Virus record (IMG/VR): IMGVR_UViG_3300046536_000176 | Location: 1-38,638 of that record | Source of the DNA: a virus | Direction: 5' to 3' (one strand) | Length of the DNA: 38,638 bases | Shown: positions 1 through 8,305 of the stretch, in pieces | Numbering within the stretch: position 1 is the first letter of the stretch | How the letters are laid out: the number at the start of each line of letters is the position of its first letter | Position numbers and translations under genes: made by a program | Notes under the pieces: generated by a model | The model's input: the letters and a program-made list of their open reading frames with translations, nothing else | Told to the model about the DNA's origin: nothing | Databases searched by the model: none

Positions 1-1371
1 CTGATCGAGTCCCTGATCATCGACGACGGCGCCACCATCACCGCGCTGTTCTCCCGCCAGTCCGGCAAGTCCGAGACCGTGGCCAACTGCGTCGCCGCCT
101 GCATGATCATGCTGCCGAGGCTGGCGAAGATCTTCCCCGACCTCCTGGGCAAGTTCAAGGAGGGCCTGTGGGTCGGCGCCTTCGCGCCCGTCGAGGAGCA
201 GGCCGACAACCTCTACGGCCGCATCGTGGCCCGCCTCACCAGTGAGCACGCCCTGGAAATCATGGCGGACCCGGAGATCGACGAGACCGTACAGGGCAAG
301 GGCCGCTCGATCACCCTCAAGCGCTCCGGCTCCCTCGTCCGAAAGCAGACCTGCCACCCGCGAGCCACCATCGAAGGCCGCACCTACCACCTGATCCTCA
401 TCGACGAGTGCCAGGGCGCCGACGCCAAGATGGTGAACAAGTCGATCGGCCCGATGGGCGCCTCGACGAACGCGACGATGGTATTCACGGGAACGCCCAC
501 GTACGAGAAGGGCGTCTTTTACAACCAGATCCAGATCAACCGGCGGACGGCAACCAGACGCGGCGCCCGGCAGAACCATTTCGAGGCCGACTGGAAAGAG
601 GTCTCACGGTGGTCCGACTACTACCGGAAGTTCGTCAAGAAGGAACTCCTGCGCATCGGCGAGGACTCCGACGAATTCAAGTTGTCCTACAGGCTGATCT
701 GGCTGCTCGACAAGGGTATGTTCACCACCTCCGAGCGGCTTGATGAACTTGGCGACACCTCGATGCAGATCGTCCCGGCCTACCACTCCAGCCCGATTGT
801 CATCGGCATCGACCCGGCCCGCAAGCAGGACTCCACCATCGTCACGGCCGTGTGGGTCCGGTGGGAGCAGCCCGACGAATACGGGTACTTCGAACACCGG
901 ATCCTGAACTGGCTCGACCTCGCAGGAATGGACTGGGAAGCCCAGTACTTCCGCATCGTCGAATTCGTGAACAACTACAACGTGATGGCCATCGCAGTCG
1001 ACGAAGGCGGTGTCGGCGACGTCGTCATATCCCGGCTCAAGGTCCTGCTGCCACATATCGACATCGTCCCCATGTCCTCCCAGCGCCCCGAGCAGTCCAA
1101 GCGCTGGAAGCACCTCATGGAACTCATGGACCGAGGGCACATTTCCTGGCCCTCGCACGCCTACACCCGGCGACTGAAGTCCTACAAGAGGTTCCGCCAG
1201 CAGATGGAAGACCTGGAGAAGAAATTCGAGGGCCCCTACGTGCTCGCCGAGGCTCCTCGCGCGGCCGACGCCCACGACGACTACGCGGACTCCCTGGCGC
1301 TCGCCTGCGTCCTCACCAAGGACTACACGATGCCCGAGGTCGAGGTTTCCAACTCTCCCTTCCAGCGCTAA
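1..1371 (+). CDS. terL: Terminase large subunit, 5' partial
   Basis: This is the packaging motor ATPase and nuclease that docks on the portal and cuts and translocates DNA. The frame is open from the first base of the window, so the true start lies upstream. Counting from the first visible codon, the ATPase Walker A motif SRQSGKS is at about residues 18-24 and Walker B with the catalytic acid (LILIDE) is at about 131-136. The C-terminal RNase H-like nuclease shows its three acidic clusters: IGIDPARKQDS (Asp about 271), AIAVDEGG (about 335) and AHDDYADS (about 427). Both domains look intact. Only the N-terminal region is missing. It is followed nine bases later by a small structural gene. The family assignment is secure; the packaging type (cos or pac) cannot be told from this fragment. 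Confidence 0.95.
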   Translation: MIESLIIDDGATITALFSRQSGKSETVANCVAACMIMLPRLAKIFPDLLGKFKEGLWVGAFAPVEEQADNLYGRIVARLTSEHALEIMADPEIDETVQGKGRSITLKRSGSLVRKQTCHPRATIEGRTYHLILIDECQGADAKMVNKSIGPMGASTNATMVFTGTPTYEKGVFYNQIQINRRTATRRGARQNHFEADWKEVSRWSDYYRKFVKKELLRIGEDSDEFKLSYRLIWLLDKGMFTTSERLDELGDTSMQIVPAYHSSPIVIGIDPARKQDSTIVTAVWVRWEQPDEYGYFEHRILNWLDLAGMDWEAQYFRIVEFVNNYNVMAIAVDEGGVGDVVISRLKVLLPHIDIVPMSSQRPEQSKRWKHLMELMDRGHISWPSHAYTRRLKSYKRFRQQMEDLEKKFEGPYVLAEAPRAADAHDDYADSLALACVLTKDYTMPEVEVSNSPFQR

Positions 1372-1379
1372 GGAACGAC

Positions 1380-1799
1380 ATGGCTGACGACTACTACGGC
1401 GACGAATGGGGCACCCTCGGCTGGACGGCACAGCAGCCATCCACCGTGGCCGGTGCGCAAACGCCCGCCACATCCCTCCCGCCGAACTTCACCTCCGTCA
1501 CCGTCACCGCGAAGTACGTCGATGGTGAGGGCGACGCCCTGAATGGTTCCATGGTGCGCTTCCGGCCGTCCGAACGCCGGGTCACCGACGGGGACACCGT
1601 GGTGTGGCTGCGCGCGATTCACGCCTGGATCGAGAACGGTGTCCTGACCGTCGATCTTCTGGCGACCGACGTTTCCGGCGTCACCCCGGCATTCACCTGG
1701 CACGTGAAGGAATGCTTCCCGGGCGGCGAGGAGTATGACATCACCGTCCCCTCCGCCACCGTTTCCCCAGTCAGCCTGTTCTCCCTTCCCCGGGCATAG
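1380..1799 (+). CDS. Ig-like beta-sandwich protein, probable decoration or minor structural protein
   Basis: A 139-residue protein starting at an ATG nine bases after the terminase stop. Its core runs VTVTAKYVDGEGDALNGS, later AWIENGVLTVDLLATD, then a proline- and valine-rich end. This pattern of alternating beta-strands (a V-T-V-T opening, a 'G..L.G.V.F.P' strand, a 'G.L.V.LLATD' strand) resembles small Ig-like domains repeatedly found in tail and head appendage proteins of Streptomyces phages. That family link is from memory of the pattern, not from a search. The N-terminal 30 residues are acidic, aromatic and probably flexible. Its place between terminase and portal fits a capsid or neck decoration better than a tail fibre, but this is inference. 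Confidence 0.6.
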   Translation: MADDYYGDEWGTLGWTAQQPSTVAGAQTPATSLPPNFTSVTVTAKYVDGEGDALNGSMVRFRPSERRVTDGDTVVWLRAIHAWIENGVLTVDLLATDVSGVTPAFTWHVKECFPGGEEYDITVPSATVSPVSLFSLPRA

Positions 1800-1812
1800 C
1801 GGAAAGCGTGCA

Positions 1813-1880
1813 TTAACAAAGCCTTCGGTAATCCTCCTACGCTTGAGGGTGTTCCCTCGCTATCGGAAGAGGATTACGGA
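1813..1880 (+). promoter_or_regulatory. Short AT-richer gap with a possible weak promoter
   Basis: The 81-base gap before the next gene is richer in A/T than its surroundings. It contains TTAACA (1813-1818) and TACGCT (1838-1843) with a 19-base spacer, a poor match to a sigma-70 type promoter. A small GAGGG-TGTT-CCCTC hairpin lies at 1845-1858, and a good ribosome-binding site (GGAAGAGGA) precedes the ATG at 1881. I regard promoter function as possible only. Confidence 0.25.
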
Positions 1881-2282
1881 ATGGCTGGAAATCTCGCACC
1901 CGACCCGCAGTTTCAGGAGCGCGTCGGCACGGTCTACGAGCGGAAGTTCGGTGACAACCCCTCCCGGCGCGGTCCTCTCCGCTTCGAGGAAGGTGTAGCC
2001 ACCGACACCGACGTCCCGAATGAATTCACCAAGGGCGTCATGCAGGGGTACATCACTGCCCCCGGTCGGCCGAACCACAACGCGAACGTCTACGAGAAGT
2101 TCCCGCAGGAGACCATGGCGGAGCGAGTTCACGTCGGCTCTGCCGCGTGGGTCGAGGCTCCGACGTACCTCGGCGAGTTCTCGCACGGTTCGTTCTCCGA
2201 CTACGCGGCCGTCTCCTACGAGGAGGTCGTGCGCAACGGCAGCCGCTACGAGCGCCTGTCCCCGGCGGTAGTGGACGACTGA
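1881..2282 (+). CDS. Hypothetical head-region protein (133 aa)
   Basis: Starts at an ATG with a strong upstream ribosome-binding site (GGAAGAGGA). The protein is hydrophilic, with no membrane segment or signal peptide. It has many Glu, Tyr and Arg residues, begins MAGNLAPDPQFQERVGTVYE and ends in two aspartates. I recognise no catalytic motif. It sits between terminase and portal with the next small gene four bases downstream, a place where actinophages often keep small conserved proteins of unknown role. Its codon use (GTC, GAG, CGC) matches the neighbours, so it looks genuine and native. A minor virion or packaging accessory role is inferred only from position. Confidence 0.7.
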   Translation: MAGNLAPDPQFQERVGTVYERKFGDNPSRRGPLRFEEGVATDTDVPNEFTKGVMQGYITAPGRPNHNANVYEKFPQETMAERVHVGSAAWVEAPTYLGEFSHGSFSDYAAVSYEEVVRNGSRYERLSPAVVDD

Positions 2283-2285
2283 TCC

Positions 2286-2579
2286 ATGGTTGCGTTCCAT
2301 GACCGCCGCAGGGCACCCAAGGCGACCGTCGATGAGGTGCTTCCCAAGCTGCCCCTCTCCAAGGGGGACACGGTTGGGAAGCACCTGATCGACGAGCGCT
2401 ACCTGGTGCGAGGCATTCCCGTAGAGGCCGAGGACGGCTCCAAGAGCCGCCAGTACTTCCTGCACGAGGTCCTGCCCAACGGCAGCGTCGTGCAGCGCGG
2501 CGAAGAGCCCTTCGAGAGCCGTCGCGCGGCCAAGAAGTCTGCACGTTCCCTTGCGCCCACGCGCGTCGTCGAGATCTAA
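2286..2579 (+). CDS. Hypothetical small basic protein (97 aa)
   Basis: Starts at an ATG just after the previous stop. The sequence is charged, with a basic N-terminus (HDRRRAPKA), a beta-rich centre (YLVRGIPVEAEDGSKSRQYF) and a strongly basic C-terminus (SRRAAKKSARSLAPTR). No cysteine motif, helix-turn-helix or membrane segment is visible. The basic tail could bind nucleic acid or the portal, but nothing in the sequence proves this. It lies 18 bases before the portal gene, probably in the same transcript. Function unknown. Confidence 0.65.
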   Translation: MVAFHDRRRAPKATVDEVLPKLPLSKGDTVGKHLIDERYLVRGIPVEAEDGSKSRQYFLHEVLPNGSVVQRGEEPFESRRAAKKSARSLAPTRVVEI

Positions 2580-2597
2580 AGTCGGAGTCGTTTACCC

Positions 2598-4319
2598 ATG
2601 AGCGGTGCAATCTCATTCGCGAGCCCCAGCATGCGGGCTTCGGGGTCGGACCTTACGGTGTCGATCTCTCCTCTCGGCCTGGTCGAATTGGCCGACGAGG
2701 AGTTTGAGGTGCACGGCCCTCGCCTCAATAGGTACAGCCAGAACTTTGCATACTACCTGGGTCATCACTGGGGGTACCGGAGAGAAGCGGGCGAGGCCCA
2801 GATCACGTTCAACTACATCAAGGCGTTCGCCGACTACATCAACAATTTCACATTCGGCAGGGGCGTTCACTTCAAGAGCGTCAAGCAGTACGAGCACATC
2901 ATCCCGGGCCTTTTGAAGAGGGCCTGGGAGGTCGACAACCGCAAGGAGCAGTTGCTGTGGGAGATGGGCCAGCAGGGTGGCATCTCCGGCGACTCCTTCG
3001 TGAAGGTCGCGTACGAGCCTGGATTCGTAGATAACCAGGGACAGCCACACGCCGGGCGCGTTCGTATCCTTCCCCTGAATTCCTCCTTCTGCTTCCCGGA
3101 GTGGCACCCCCACGACCGGGACCGTCTGATCCGCTTCAAGTTGAAGTACCGCTTCTGGGCGACCGGTGAAGACGGAACGCGTTCGGTGTACACCTACGTG
3201 GAAGTCCTGACGGACGACACGATCGAGGAGTATCTGAATGACGAGTTGATCGACTCCCGGCCGAACCCGCTCGGGACCATTCCGGTCGTGCACATCGCCA
3301 ATTCTCAGGTCTCCGGTTCTCCGTGGGGGCTGTCGGACATCGCCGACATCATCTCGCTGAACCGTGAGTACAACGAGAAGGCGACCGACATCAGCGACAT
3401 CATCAATTACCACGCAGCCCCGGTGACCATCATTTCCGGTGCGAAAGCGAGCAACCTGGAGAAGGGCCCACGCAAGGTGTGGGGTGGCCTTCCCAAAGAC
3501 GCCCAAGTGTACAACCTGGAGAATGGCGTCGATCTCGCTGGACCGCTTCAGTACCTGGAGATGATCAAGCGCTCGATGCACGAGATCACAGGTGTTCCGG
3601 AAACGGCCCTGGGTCAGATGCAGCCAGCGTCGAATACCTCGGGCGTGGCCCTGGCCATCATGTACCGGCCGATGATGTCCCGTTACGACCAGAAGAAGAT
3701 GCAGTACTCCGTCGGTCTCCAGAAGATCAACGAACTCATCCTCAAGACGCTGTTCACCTTCGAGCCCGAGACGCGGCTTTACGACCCGTCCACCGAGGGC
3801 ATCATGAAGGACGACCAGCCGCCGATGGTCGACGTTCTCGACCCCATGGCCTACTTCACCGAGTGCGAATGGCCAGCCCCTCTCCCGGTCGACACCCTCA
3901 TCAAGTTGAACGAGATCCAGGCGAAGATGTCCATGGGCCTTGAGTCCATGCGCGGCGCCCTCCACGACTTGGGCGAGGAGTTCCCGGACGAGAAGGTGCG
4001 GGAGATATTCGAGGAGCAGATCGAGGACGCCAAGCAGCAGGGCGCCCTGCGAATGCTAAAGGCTCAGATAGATTCGAGTATTCTCCAGTTGACGGGAATG
4101 CCGCCCGATGGGGCGGAGGCGCCTGCACCCCAGACTGACGCAGACGGGAATCCCGTCGGCCCGCAGCCTGGTGGTCCGAATCCGGTGACGCTTCCCGGTG
4201 GTGTCGAACTCGGCAACATCACAGCGCCTGAGATTCAGAAGATGACTAACGAAATCGTGACACAGGCATACGGCCCACGCGCTGGGCTCCGCCGCGACCC
4301 GGACAAAAGCACCGACTAG
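2598..4319 (+). CDS. Portal protein
   Basis: A 573-residue protein forming the dodecameric DNA entry and exit ring at one capsid vertex. The N-terminal part (about residues 45-110: NRYSQNFAYYLGHHWGYRRE, then FNYIKAFADYINNFTFG) is typical of SPP1/gp6-type portals. The central segment HIANSQVSGSPWGLSDIADI followed by LNREYNEKATDISDIINY is the conserved wing/stem region. Then comes the MIKRSMHEITGVPETALGQ helix with the 'ASNTSGVALAIMYRPM' stretch that typifies this family. The C-terminus is Pro/Gly/Asp rich and probably disordered. Length is normal for the family. The ATG at 2598 has a modest GGAG ten bases upstream. Position after terminase and before scaffold and capsid agrees. Confidence 0.93.
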   Translation: MSGAISFASPSMRASGSDLTVSISPLGLVELADEEFEVHGPRLNRYSQNFAYYLGHHWGYRREAGEAQITFNYIKAFADYINNFTFGRGVHFKSVKQYEHIIPGLLKRAWEVDNRKEQLLWEMGQQGGISGDSFVKVAYEPGFVDNQGQPHAGRVRILPLNSSFCFPEWHPHDRDRLIRFKLKYRFWATGEDGTRSVYTYVEVLTDDTIEEYLNDELIDSRPNPLGTIPVVHIANSQVSGSPWGLSDIADIISLNREYNEKATDISDIINYHAAPVTIISGAKASNLEKGPRKVWGGLPKDAQVYNLENGVDLAGPLQYLEMIKRSMHEITGVPETALGQMQPASNTSGVALAIMYRPMMSRYDQKKMQYSVGLQKINELILKTLFTFEPETRLYDPSTEGIMKDDQPPMVDVLDPMAYFTECEWPAPLPVDTLIKLNEIQAKMSMGLESMRGALHDLGEEFPDEKVREIFEEQIEDAKQQGALRMLKAQIDSSILQLTGMPPDGAEAPAPQTDADGNPVGPQPGGPNPVTLPGGVELGNITAPEIQKMTNEIVTQAYGPRAGLRRDPDKSTD

Positions 4320-4332
4320 GAGTTCGTCGCTC

Positions 4333-5193
4333 ATGACGCTTAATACCTCGGGCATCTCGGTGCCCGCCGCCACGGTCCTCGGTTACCGCAAGGACGGCCG
4401 CCCGATCCACCCCATCGCAGGTGGCGCTCCGCAGCCCGGCGAGGGTGGCGAGCCTGTCGTCACCGTTCCGGCCGCTGTCGTCGAGACCCCTGCCCCCGCC
4501 CCGGCCGAGCCCCGCTTCACGGCGGAGGACATCCAGCGCGCGAGGTCGGAGGAGAAGGACAAGTTGTACAAGCGCCTCCAGACCGTCGAGGAGCAGAACA
4601 AGCAGTTCCTCGCGGAGATCGAGGCCCAGCGCAAGGCGCGCGAGGAGGCCCAGGCCGAGGAGGAGCGCAAGCGCCAGGAGGCGGCGGCCGAGGCCAAGCG
4701 CAAGGCCGAGGAGGACATGTCCGCCAAGGACCTGCTCCAGCAGAAGGAGCAGGAGTGGTCCCAGCGCTTCGAGCAGATCGAGCGTCAGCGCGAGGAGGAG
4801 CGCCTGCTGTTCCAGAAGGAGCAGGAGTTCAACAACCTCCAGTCCTACATCCAGCGACGCGTTGCCGAGGAATCGGAAAACGTCGCTCCCGAACTTCTCG
4901 ACTTCGTCGGCGGTAATTCGCCGGAGGAGGTCGAGGCTTCCATCGCTACAGTCAAGGCCAAGACCCAGGCTATTCTGGAATCGGTCCAGCAGGCCGCTAT
5001 TCAGCAGCGTGCTTCCATGCGTGGTGTGAGCCCCACCGGCTATTCCACCACGGGACCGATGGACACCGATCCGGGCACAAAGTCGTACTCCCTTTCTGAC
5101 CTCCGCGACATGCCGATGTCGGAGTACGCCAAGATTCGGGGCCAGTTGGGCGTCGGACAGGCAGCCCAGAACCAGCGTGGACTGTACTCGTAA
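4333..5193 (+). CDS. Capsid scaffold protein
   Basis: A 286-residue protein expected to fill the procapsid and guide shell assembly. The first 70 residues are Pro/Ala/Val rich and flexible. Residues about 75-175 form one long charged coiled coil (QRKAREEAQAEEERKRQ and similar). The C-terminal part ends in MSEYAKIRGQLGVG, the short helical motif that scaffolds use to contact the capsid protein. It lies directly between portal and major capsid genes, as expected. The ATG at 4333 is chosen because AGGAG (4319-4323) precedes it. Codons 3-5 are the CTTAATACC nonamer, whose codons are unlike the rest of the gene. The ORF is intact. Confidence 0.88.
   Translation: MTLNTSGISVPAATVLGYRKDGRPIHPIAGGAPQPGEGGEPVVTVPAAVVETPAPAPAEPRFTAEDIQRARSEEKDKLYKRLQTVEEQNKQFLAEIEAQRKAREEAQAEEERKRQEAAAEAKRKAEEDMSAKDLLQQKEQEWSQRFEQIERQREEERLLFQKEQEFNNLQSYIQRRVAEESENVAPELLDFVGGNSPEEVEASIATVKAKTQAILESVQQAAIQQRASMRGVSPTGYSTTGPMDTDPGTKSYSLSDLRDMPMSEYAKIRGQLGVGQAAQNQRGLYS
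4339..4347 (+). repeat. CTTAATACC nonamer, copy 1
   Basis: Six bases after the start codon of the scaffold gene, read as Leu-Asn-Thr (codons 3-5). Confidence 0.85.
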
Positions 5194-5228
5194 TTCGGTC
5201 GAGTACCCGTAACTAAGGAAATCCAAGT

Positions 5229-6212
5229 ATGCCAAGCGCGATCACTGGTACCCCGAACCTGTCGGCTTCTCCGACGAACTACTCGGGCGCCAACAGCACT
5301 CTCGGTGCGGCCATCCAGACCATCTGGAGCAAGGAGATCTTGTTCCAGTCCATGCCGATTCTCCGCTTCGAGCAGTTCGCGGTGAAGAAGACCGAATTGG
5401 GCGTTCAGCCCGGCCTCACGATCAACTTCATGCGGTACAACAACCTGGGCTCCGCCAGCCAGTTGGTTGAAGGCGTCCGCATGCAGACCAACGCCCTCTC
5501 GGCCAGCCAGTTCTCGATCACCGTCGCGGAGCACGGCTACGCGGTCGCGGTCTCGGAACTCCTGCTCAACGCTTCGTTCGACGACGTCATGGCGTCGGCC
5601 AGCCGCCTCCTGGGCCGCAACATGGCCCTCTACCTGGACCAGTCCGCCCGCGACACCCTGCTCCAGGCGTCCTCGAAGATCTGGGGCTACAACAAGTACT
5701 CCCTGACCTCGCGTACCGCGATCTCGCCGTACGACCACGGCACGGCGGCCACCTCGACGGACGGCCTGGACGGCACCTACGACTTCACCACGGCCCTGGT
5801 CAAGGACGCCGTGGAGACCCTGGCGACGAAGAACGTCCCGCGTCTGGGCGAGACCTACGTCTGCTTCGTCCACCCGCACCAGTCCCGCAAGTTGCGTGAT
5901 GACCCGGAATTCATCGAGGTCACCAAGTACGCGGCCCCGGGGAACTTCCTTTTGGGTGAGATCGGCCGCCTGAACGACGTGGTCTTCATCGAGACCACTC
6001 AGGTCAAGCAGGTCACCAACGCCTCCGGGAAGACGGTTTACCAGTCCATCTTCCTGGGCGACAACGCCTTCGGCCACGCGATTTCGCTGCCGGTCGAACT
6101 GCGCGACGGCGGCATTCTCGACTTCGGTCGTGAGCACGCGCTGGCCTGGTACGCGATCTGGGGTCTCGGCCTCATCACCGACCAGGCGGTCCTCATCGCG
6201 GAGACCAACTGA
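5229..6212 (+). CDS. Major capsid protein, N4-gp56-like
   Basis: A 327-residue shell protein of the HK97 fold. The N-terminal half (AIQTIWSKEILFQSMPILRF, then FAVKKTELGVQPGLTINFMR and LVEGVRMQ) has the order seen in the N4-gp56 family: a helix named by 'L..a.P.l.feqF', a 'G.ti.f.R...l' strand, then 'L.EGv' and a 'v..yG..v.vSdll' segment (here VAEHGYAVAVSELLLNASFD). The second half has HPHQSRKLRDDPEFIEVTKY and ends QAVLIAETN. No cleaved delta domain is apparent because scaffold is a separate gene. The ATG follows a good AAGGAAA site. The hairpin after it suggests abundant, bounded expression. Family call is from pattern memory; capsid role is secure from synteny. Confidence 0.93.
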   Translation: MPSAITGTPNLSASPTNYSGANSTLGAAIQTIWSKEILFQSMPILRFEQFAVKKTELGVQPGLTINFMRYNNLGSASQLVEGVRMQTNALSASQFSITVAEHGYAVAVSELLLNASFDDVMASASRLLGRNMALYLDQSARDTLLQASSKIWGYNKYSLTSRTAISPYDHGTAATSTDGLDGTYDFTTALVKDAVETLATKNVPRLGETYVCFVHPHQSRKLRDDPEFIEVTKYAAPGNFLLGEIGRLNDVVFIETTQVKQVTNASGKTVYQSIFLGDNAFGHAISLPVELRDGGILDFGREHALAWYAIWGLGLITDQAVLIAETN

Positions 6213-6368
6213 GCCTGCGATTCCGAAAGGAATCCAAGTTGAGTTGGTAGTCGCGGTAACCGACTAGTCCACGGGTTAGGGGAGCGGTTTTCTGGATTAC
6301 CAGGACCGCTCCCCTTCCTCGTTAAAGTAGTACCGCTTCACATACCTGAGACGCACCCGGAGAAAAAC
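6213..6368 (+). promoter_or_regulatory. Intergenic region after the capsid gene, with two hairpins
   Basis: A 156-base gap. TAGTCG (6248-6253) pairs with CGACTA (6261-6266). A stronger hairpin follows at 6279-6314. Downstream the sequence is AT-richer (GTTAAAGTAGTACC at about 6321-6334), but I see no convincing -35/-10 pair. The next gene has CCGGAG before its ATG at 6369. Confidence 0.45.
6279..6314 (+). terminator. Probable (partial) terminator behind the major capsid gene
   Basis: GGGGAGCGGT (6279-6288) pairs perfectly with ACCGCTCCCC (6305-6314). Inside, CTGG (6292-6295) and CCAG (6300-6303) form an inner stem. The following TTCCTCGTT is only weakly T-rich, so this may attenuate transcription or protect the 3' end rather than stop it fully. 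Confidence 0.6.
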
Positions 6369-6746
6369 ATGCCTGCACGTAATGTCGCCCGCCCCGGAGA
6401 CCTCACCGGCCGCACCAAGGCCGCGCTCGCCAAGGAGAACGCCGAGGAACTGGCCCGCCGCGAGGGCGAGATCGCTCTGATCAACGCCGCTGCGGCCGAG
6501 GAGAAGTCCAACACCGTCGTCGAGGTCAAGCCCCGCGACCTGTCGGCCCCTCCGGCCCCGGCCCCCATCGAGGTCGCCGACGCGGTCGAGGTCGAGACCC
6601 CGATGCGTGAGTTCCGCGTGAACACCGCGCTGGAGAACATGACCTTCGGCCACGGAAACCACTTCGACTTCGAGGAGGGCGTGCGCTACAAGGCGCCGAA
6701 GGCCCTGTACGACCACCTCGACTCCCTCGGCTACATCTGGCACTGA
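6369..6746 (+). CDS. Hypothetical head protein (125 aa)
   Basis: Begins MPARNVARPGDLTGRTKAAL, followed by an Ala/Glu-rich helix (about residues 15-45), a Pro/Ala linker (about 58-68) and a compact C-terminal domain. That domain contains MREFRVNTALENMTFGHG, FDFEEGVRYKAPKALYDHL and the end SLGYIWH. The C-terminal part reads like a small beta-barrel with a closing helix, a type often found just after the capsid gene in actinophages. I do not recognise a named family. It is intact, with native codon use. A head accessory role is inferred from position alone. Confidence 0.68.
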   Translation: MPARNVARPGDLTGRTKAALAKENAEELARREGEIALINAAAAEEKSNTVVEVKPRDLSAPPAPAPIEVADAVEVETPMREFRVNTALENMTFGHGNHFDFEEGVRYKAPKALYDHLDSLGYIWH

Positions 6747-6766
6747 TCGGCTCAAGGAGAGCACTG

Positions 6767-7063
6767 ATGACTACTCCCGCCCCCTCCCCGTCCATGGGTG
6801 AGGCGTACGTGCTGGAGAACGCCGAGGGCCACGGAGCCGGACTGGGTCACCTGCCCACCGGCTCCACGGTCGTCGTGGTCGACGTACACCCGGCAGGCAC
6901 CGCCGGTATCGGCCACGCAGGCGAGGACTCCGTCCTGCTTGCCTACGAGTTCGACACCCATGTCCTCACCGACGATGGCGACCACGCGCCGGGCAAGTCC
7001 GTCCGGCTCTTCTCCCTGCACCTGTCTGACTTCGCGCGCATGTTCAAGAAGGTTGATGCCTGA
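6767..7063 (+). CDS. Hypothetical protein (98 aa)
   Basis: Starts at the ATG after AAGGAGAGC, a strong ribosome-binding site. The sequence is beta-rich and Gly/His rich (GHLPTGSTVVVVDVHPAG, later LLAYEFDTHVL), then ends in a helix with MFKKVDA. The hydrophobic VVVV run is too short and too close to charged residues to be a membrane segment. The stop codon shares its last base with the next start (TGATG), so the two genes are probably translationally coupled. No family recognised. A small head or neck protein by position. Confidence 0.65.
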   Translation: MTTPAPSPSMGEAYVLENAEGHGAGLGHLPTGSTVVVVDVHPAGTAGIGHAGEDSVLLAYEFDTHVLTDDGDHAPGKSVRLFSLHLSDFARMFKKVDA

Positions 7064-7482
7064 TGGCCGGTACGAACCCCGTATGGGCTGGTAACGCCCT
7101 GGACCTGCTCACCGGCCGGGCTGTCGCCCTCGCGTCGCCGCGTACGACCTACCTGGCCCTGCTGATTTCCGACCCGACGCAGGAGGACGGCTCCTACGAC
7201 ATCACCGCCCTGCCGGAGGTCTCCACCCCCGGCTACGCGCGGCAGCAGGTCGTGTGGACCGCCCCGTCCGGCGCTCCGATGACCACGGCCAACAACGCGC
7301 TGCTGTTCTTCGGCCCGTTCACCGCAGACATGACCGACTCGGCCACCTTCGCCGCGCTGGTCACCTCCGCGTCCGGCACGACCGGCGACGTGATCTACGC
7401 GTGGCCGATCGACAGCCCGCTCCAGGCGGCGACGAACGAGTCCCTTCAGATCGCCGCTGGCGCGCTGACCCTTAATACCTGA
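7063..7482 (+). CDS. Structural protein of Gp80-like beta fold (139 aa)
   Basis: The pattern TYLALLISDPTQ, later GYARQQVVWTAPSG, then NNALLFFGPFT, then GDVIYAWPIDSP and the end LQIAAGALTLNT is shared by a group of small phage structural proteins. In that group a strand 'lylaLlt.dPt' is followed by 'gYaRq.vtf..ps...nt..v.FgP' and 'a.G.l.fa.GaLtl'. I recall these as Gp80/tail-fibre-like. Here the gene sits in the head-neck cluster, so a decoration or connector role is equally plausible. It overlaps the previous stop by one base. Its last three sense codons are the CTTAATACC nonamer, directly before the TGA. Confidence 0.7.
   Translation: MAGTNPVWAGNALDLLTGRAVALASPRTTYLALLISDPTQEDGSYDITALPEVSTPGYARQQVVWTAPSGAPMTTANNALLFFGPFTADMTDSATFAALVTSASGTTGDVIYAWPIDSPLQAATNESLQIAAGALTLNT
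7471..7479 (+). repeat. CTTAATACC nonamer, copy 2
   Basis: Forms the last three sense codons (Leu-Asn-Thr) of the preceding gene and lies 25 bases before the ATG at 7496. Confidence 0.85.
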
Positions 7483-7495
7483 TCGGAGTCGCGGA

Positions 7496-8305
7496 ATGGC
7501 CACTCTTGAGGACCTGCGGTCGCGGGTGCGCAGCGAGCTGGGCGACCGGCTCACGCCGTTCCGCGACACCATCCGGGGCACCGGGGACGTCGCTGAGTAC
7601 GAACTGAGCGCGAACAACGTCACCGGACTGGAGGCCGTACAGGTCGTCGGCACCACACAGACGGTGCTCACCGCCAGCGACTACGTCCTGGACGCGCCGA
7701 ACGGCATCCTCACGCTGAATACCCCGCTGCCCCTGGACGCGCTGCTGCTCGTCTCCGGGCAGTCCTTCAGCCTGTTCGCCGACGACGAGTTGGACATCTA
7801 CATCAACGATGCGTTCGCCCAGCACAACCGGGGCCGGACGATCTCCGTGCGGTACAGGGAGCCCAACGGCTTCATCCGGTACGCCGAGGAGCCGGTCGAG
7901 TTCGCCACCCTCCCGCCGGAGGAGGACGTCATGGTCGTCATGCTCGCGTGCACCGAGGCGATGTGGGCGATGGCCACCGACGCGGCGACCGACATCAACG
8001 TCCAGACCGCCGACGGTACCTCCGTCGACCGGGGCCAGCGGTTCGCGCAGATCCAGAAGCAGATCGAACTGCTCACCGACCGGTACAAGATGCTGTGCGA
8101 GAAGATGGGCGTCGGCCTGTACGCGATCGAGGTCACGAACCTGCGCCGCGTCAGCCGTACGACCAACCGCCTCGTGCCGATCTTCCGTGAGCGCGAGTAC
8201 GACGACTACTCCCTGCCCACGCGGATCCTGCCTCCGATCGGACCGGGCCACCAGAACGACGACGAGTCCGGCATTCCGTCGCAGACGTGGGGCGGGTACT
8301 TCTGA
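7496..8305 (+). CDS. Head-tail connector (adaptor) protein
   Basis: A 269-residue protein. The opening MATLEDLRSRVRSELGD is a common start of head-tail adaptor proteins that bind under the portal. A beta-rich N-terminal domain (to about residue 90) is followed by helices with DDELDIYINDAFAQHNRG. The helical core (about 150-215) contains MLACTEAMWAMATDAATDIN and QKQIELLTDRYKMLCEKMG. The C-terminus is Tyr/Pro rich and probably extended. Order portal-scaffold-capsid-adaptor-stopper is the usual one. At 7718-7726 it carries CTGAATACC, a one-base variant of the nonamer in the same codon phase. Connector role is inferred from synteny and fold pattern. Confidence 0.7.
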   Translation: MATLEDLRSRVRSELGDRLTPFRDTIRGTGDVAEYELSANNVTGLEAVQVVGTTQTVLTASDYVLDAPNGILTLNTPLPLDALLLVSGQSFSLFADDELDIYINDAFAQHNRGRTISVRYREPNGFIRYAEEPVEFATLPPEEDVMVVMLACTEAMWAMATDAATDINVQTADGTSVDRGQRFAQIQKQIELLTDRYKMLCEKMGVGLYAIEVTNLRRVSRTTNRLVPIFREREYDDYSLPTRILPPIGPGHQNDDESGIPSQTWGGYF

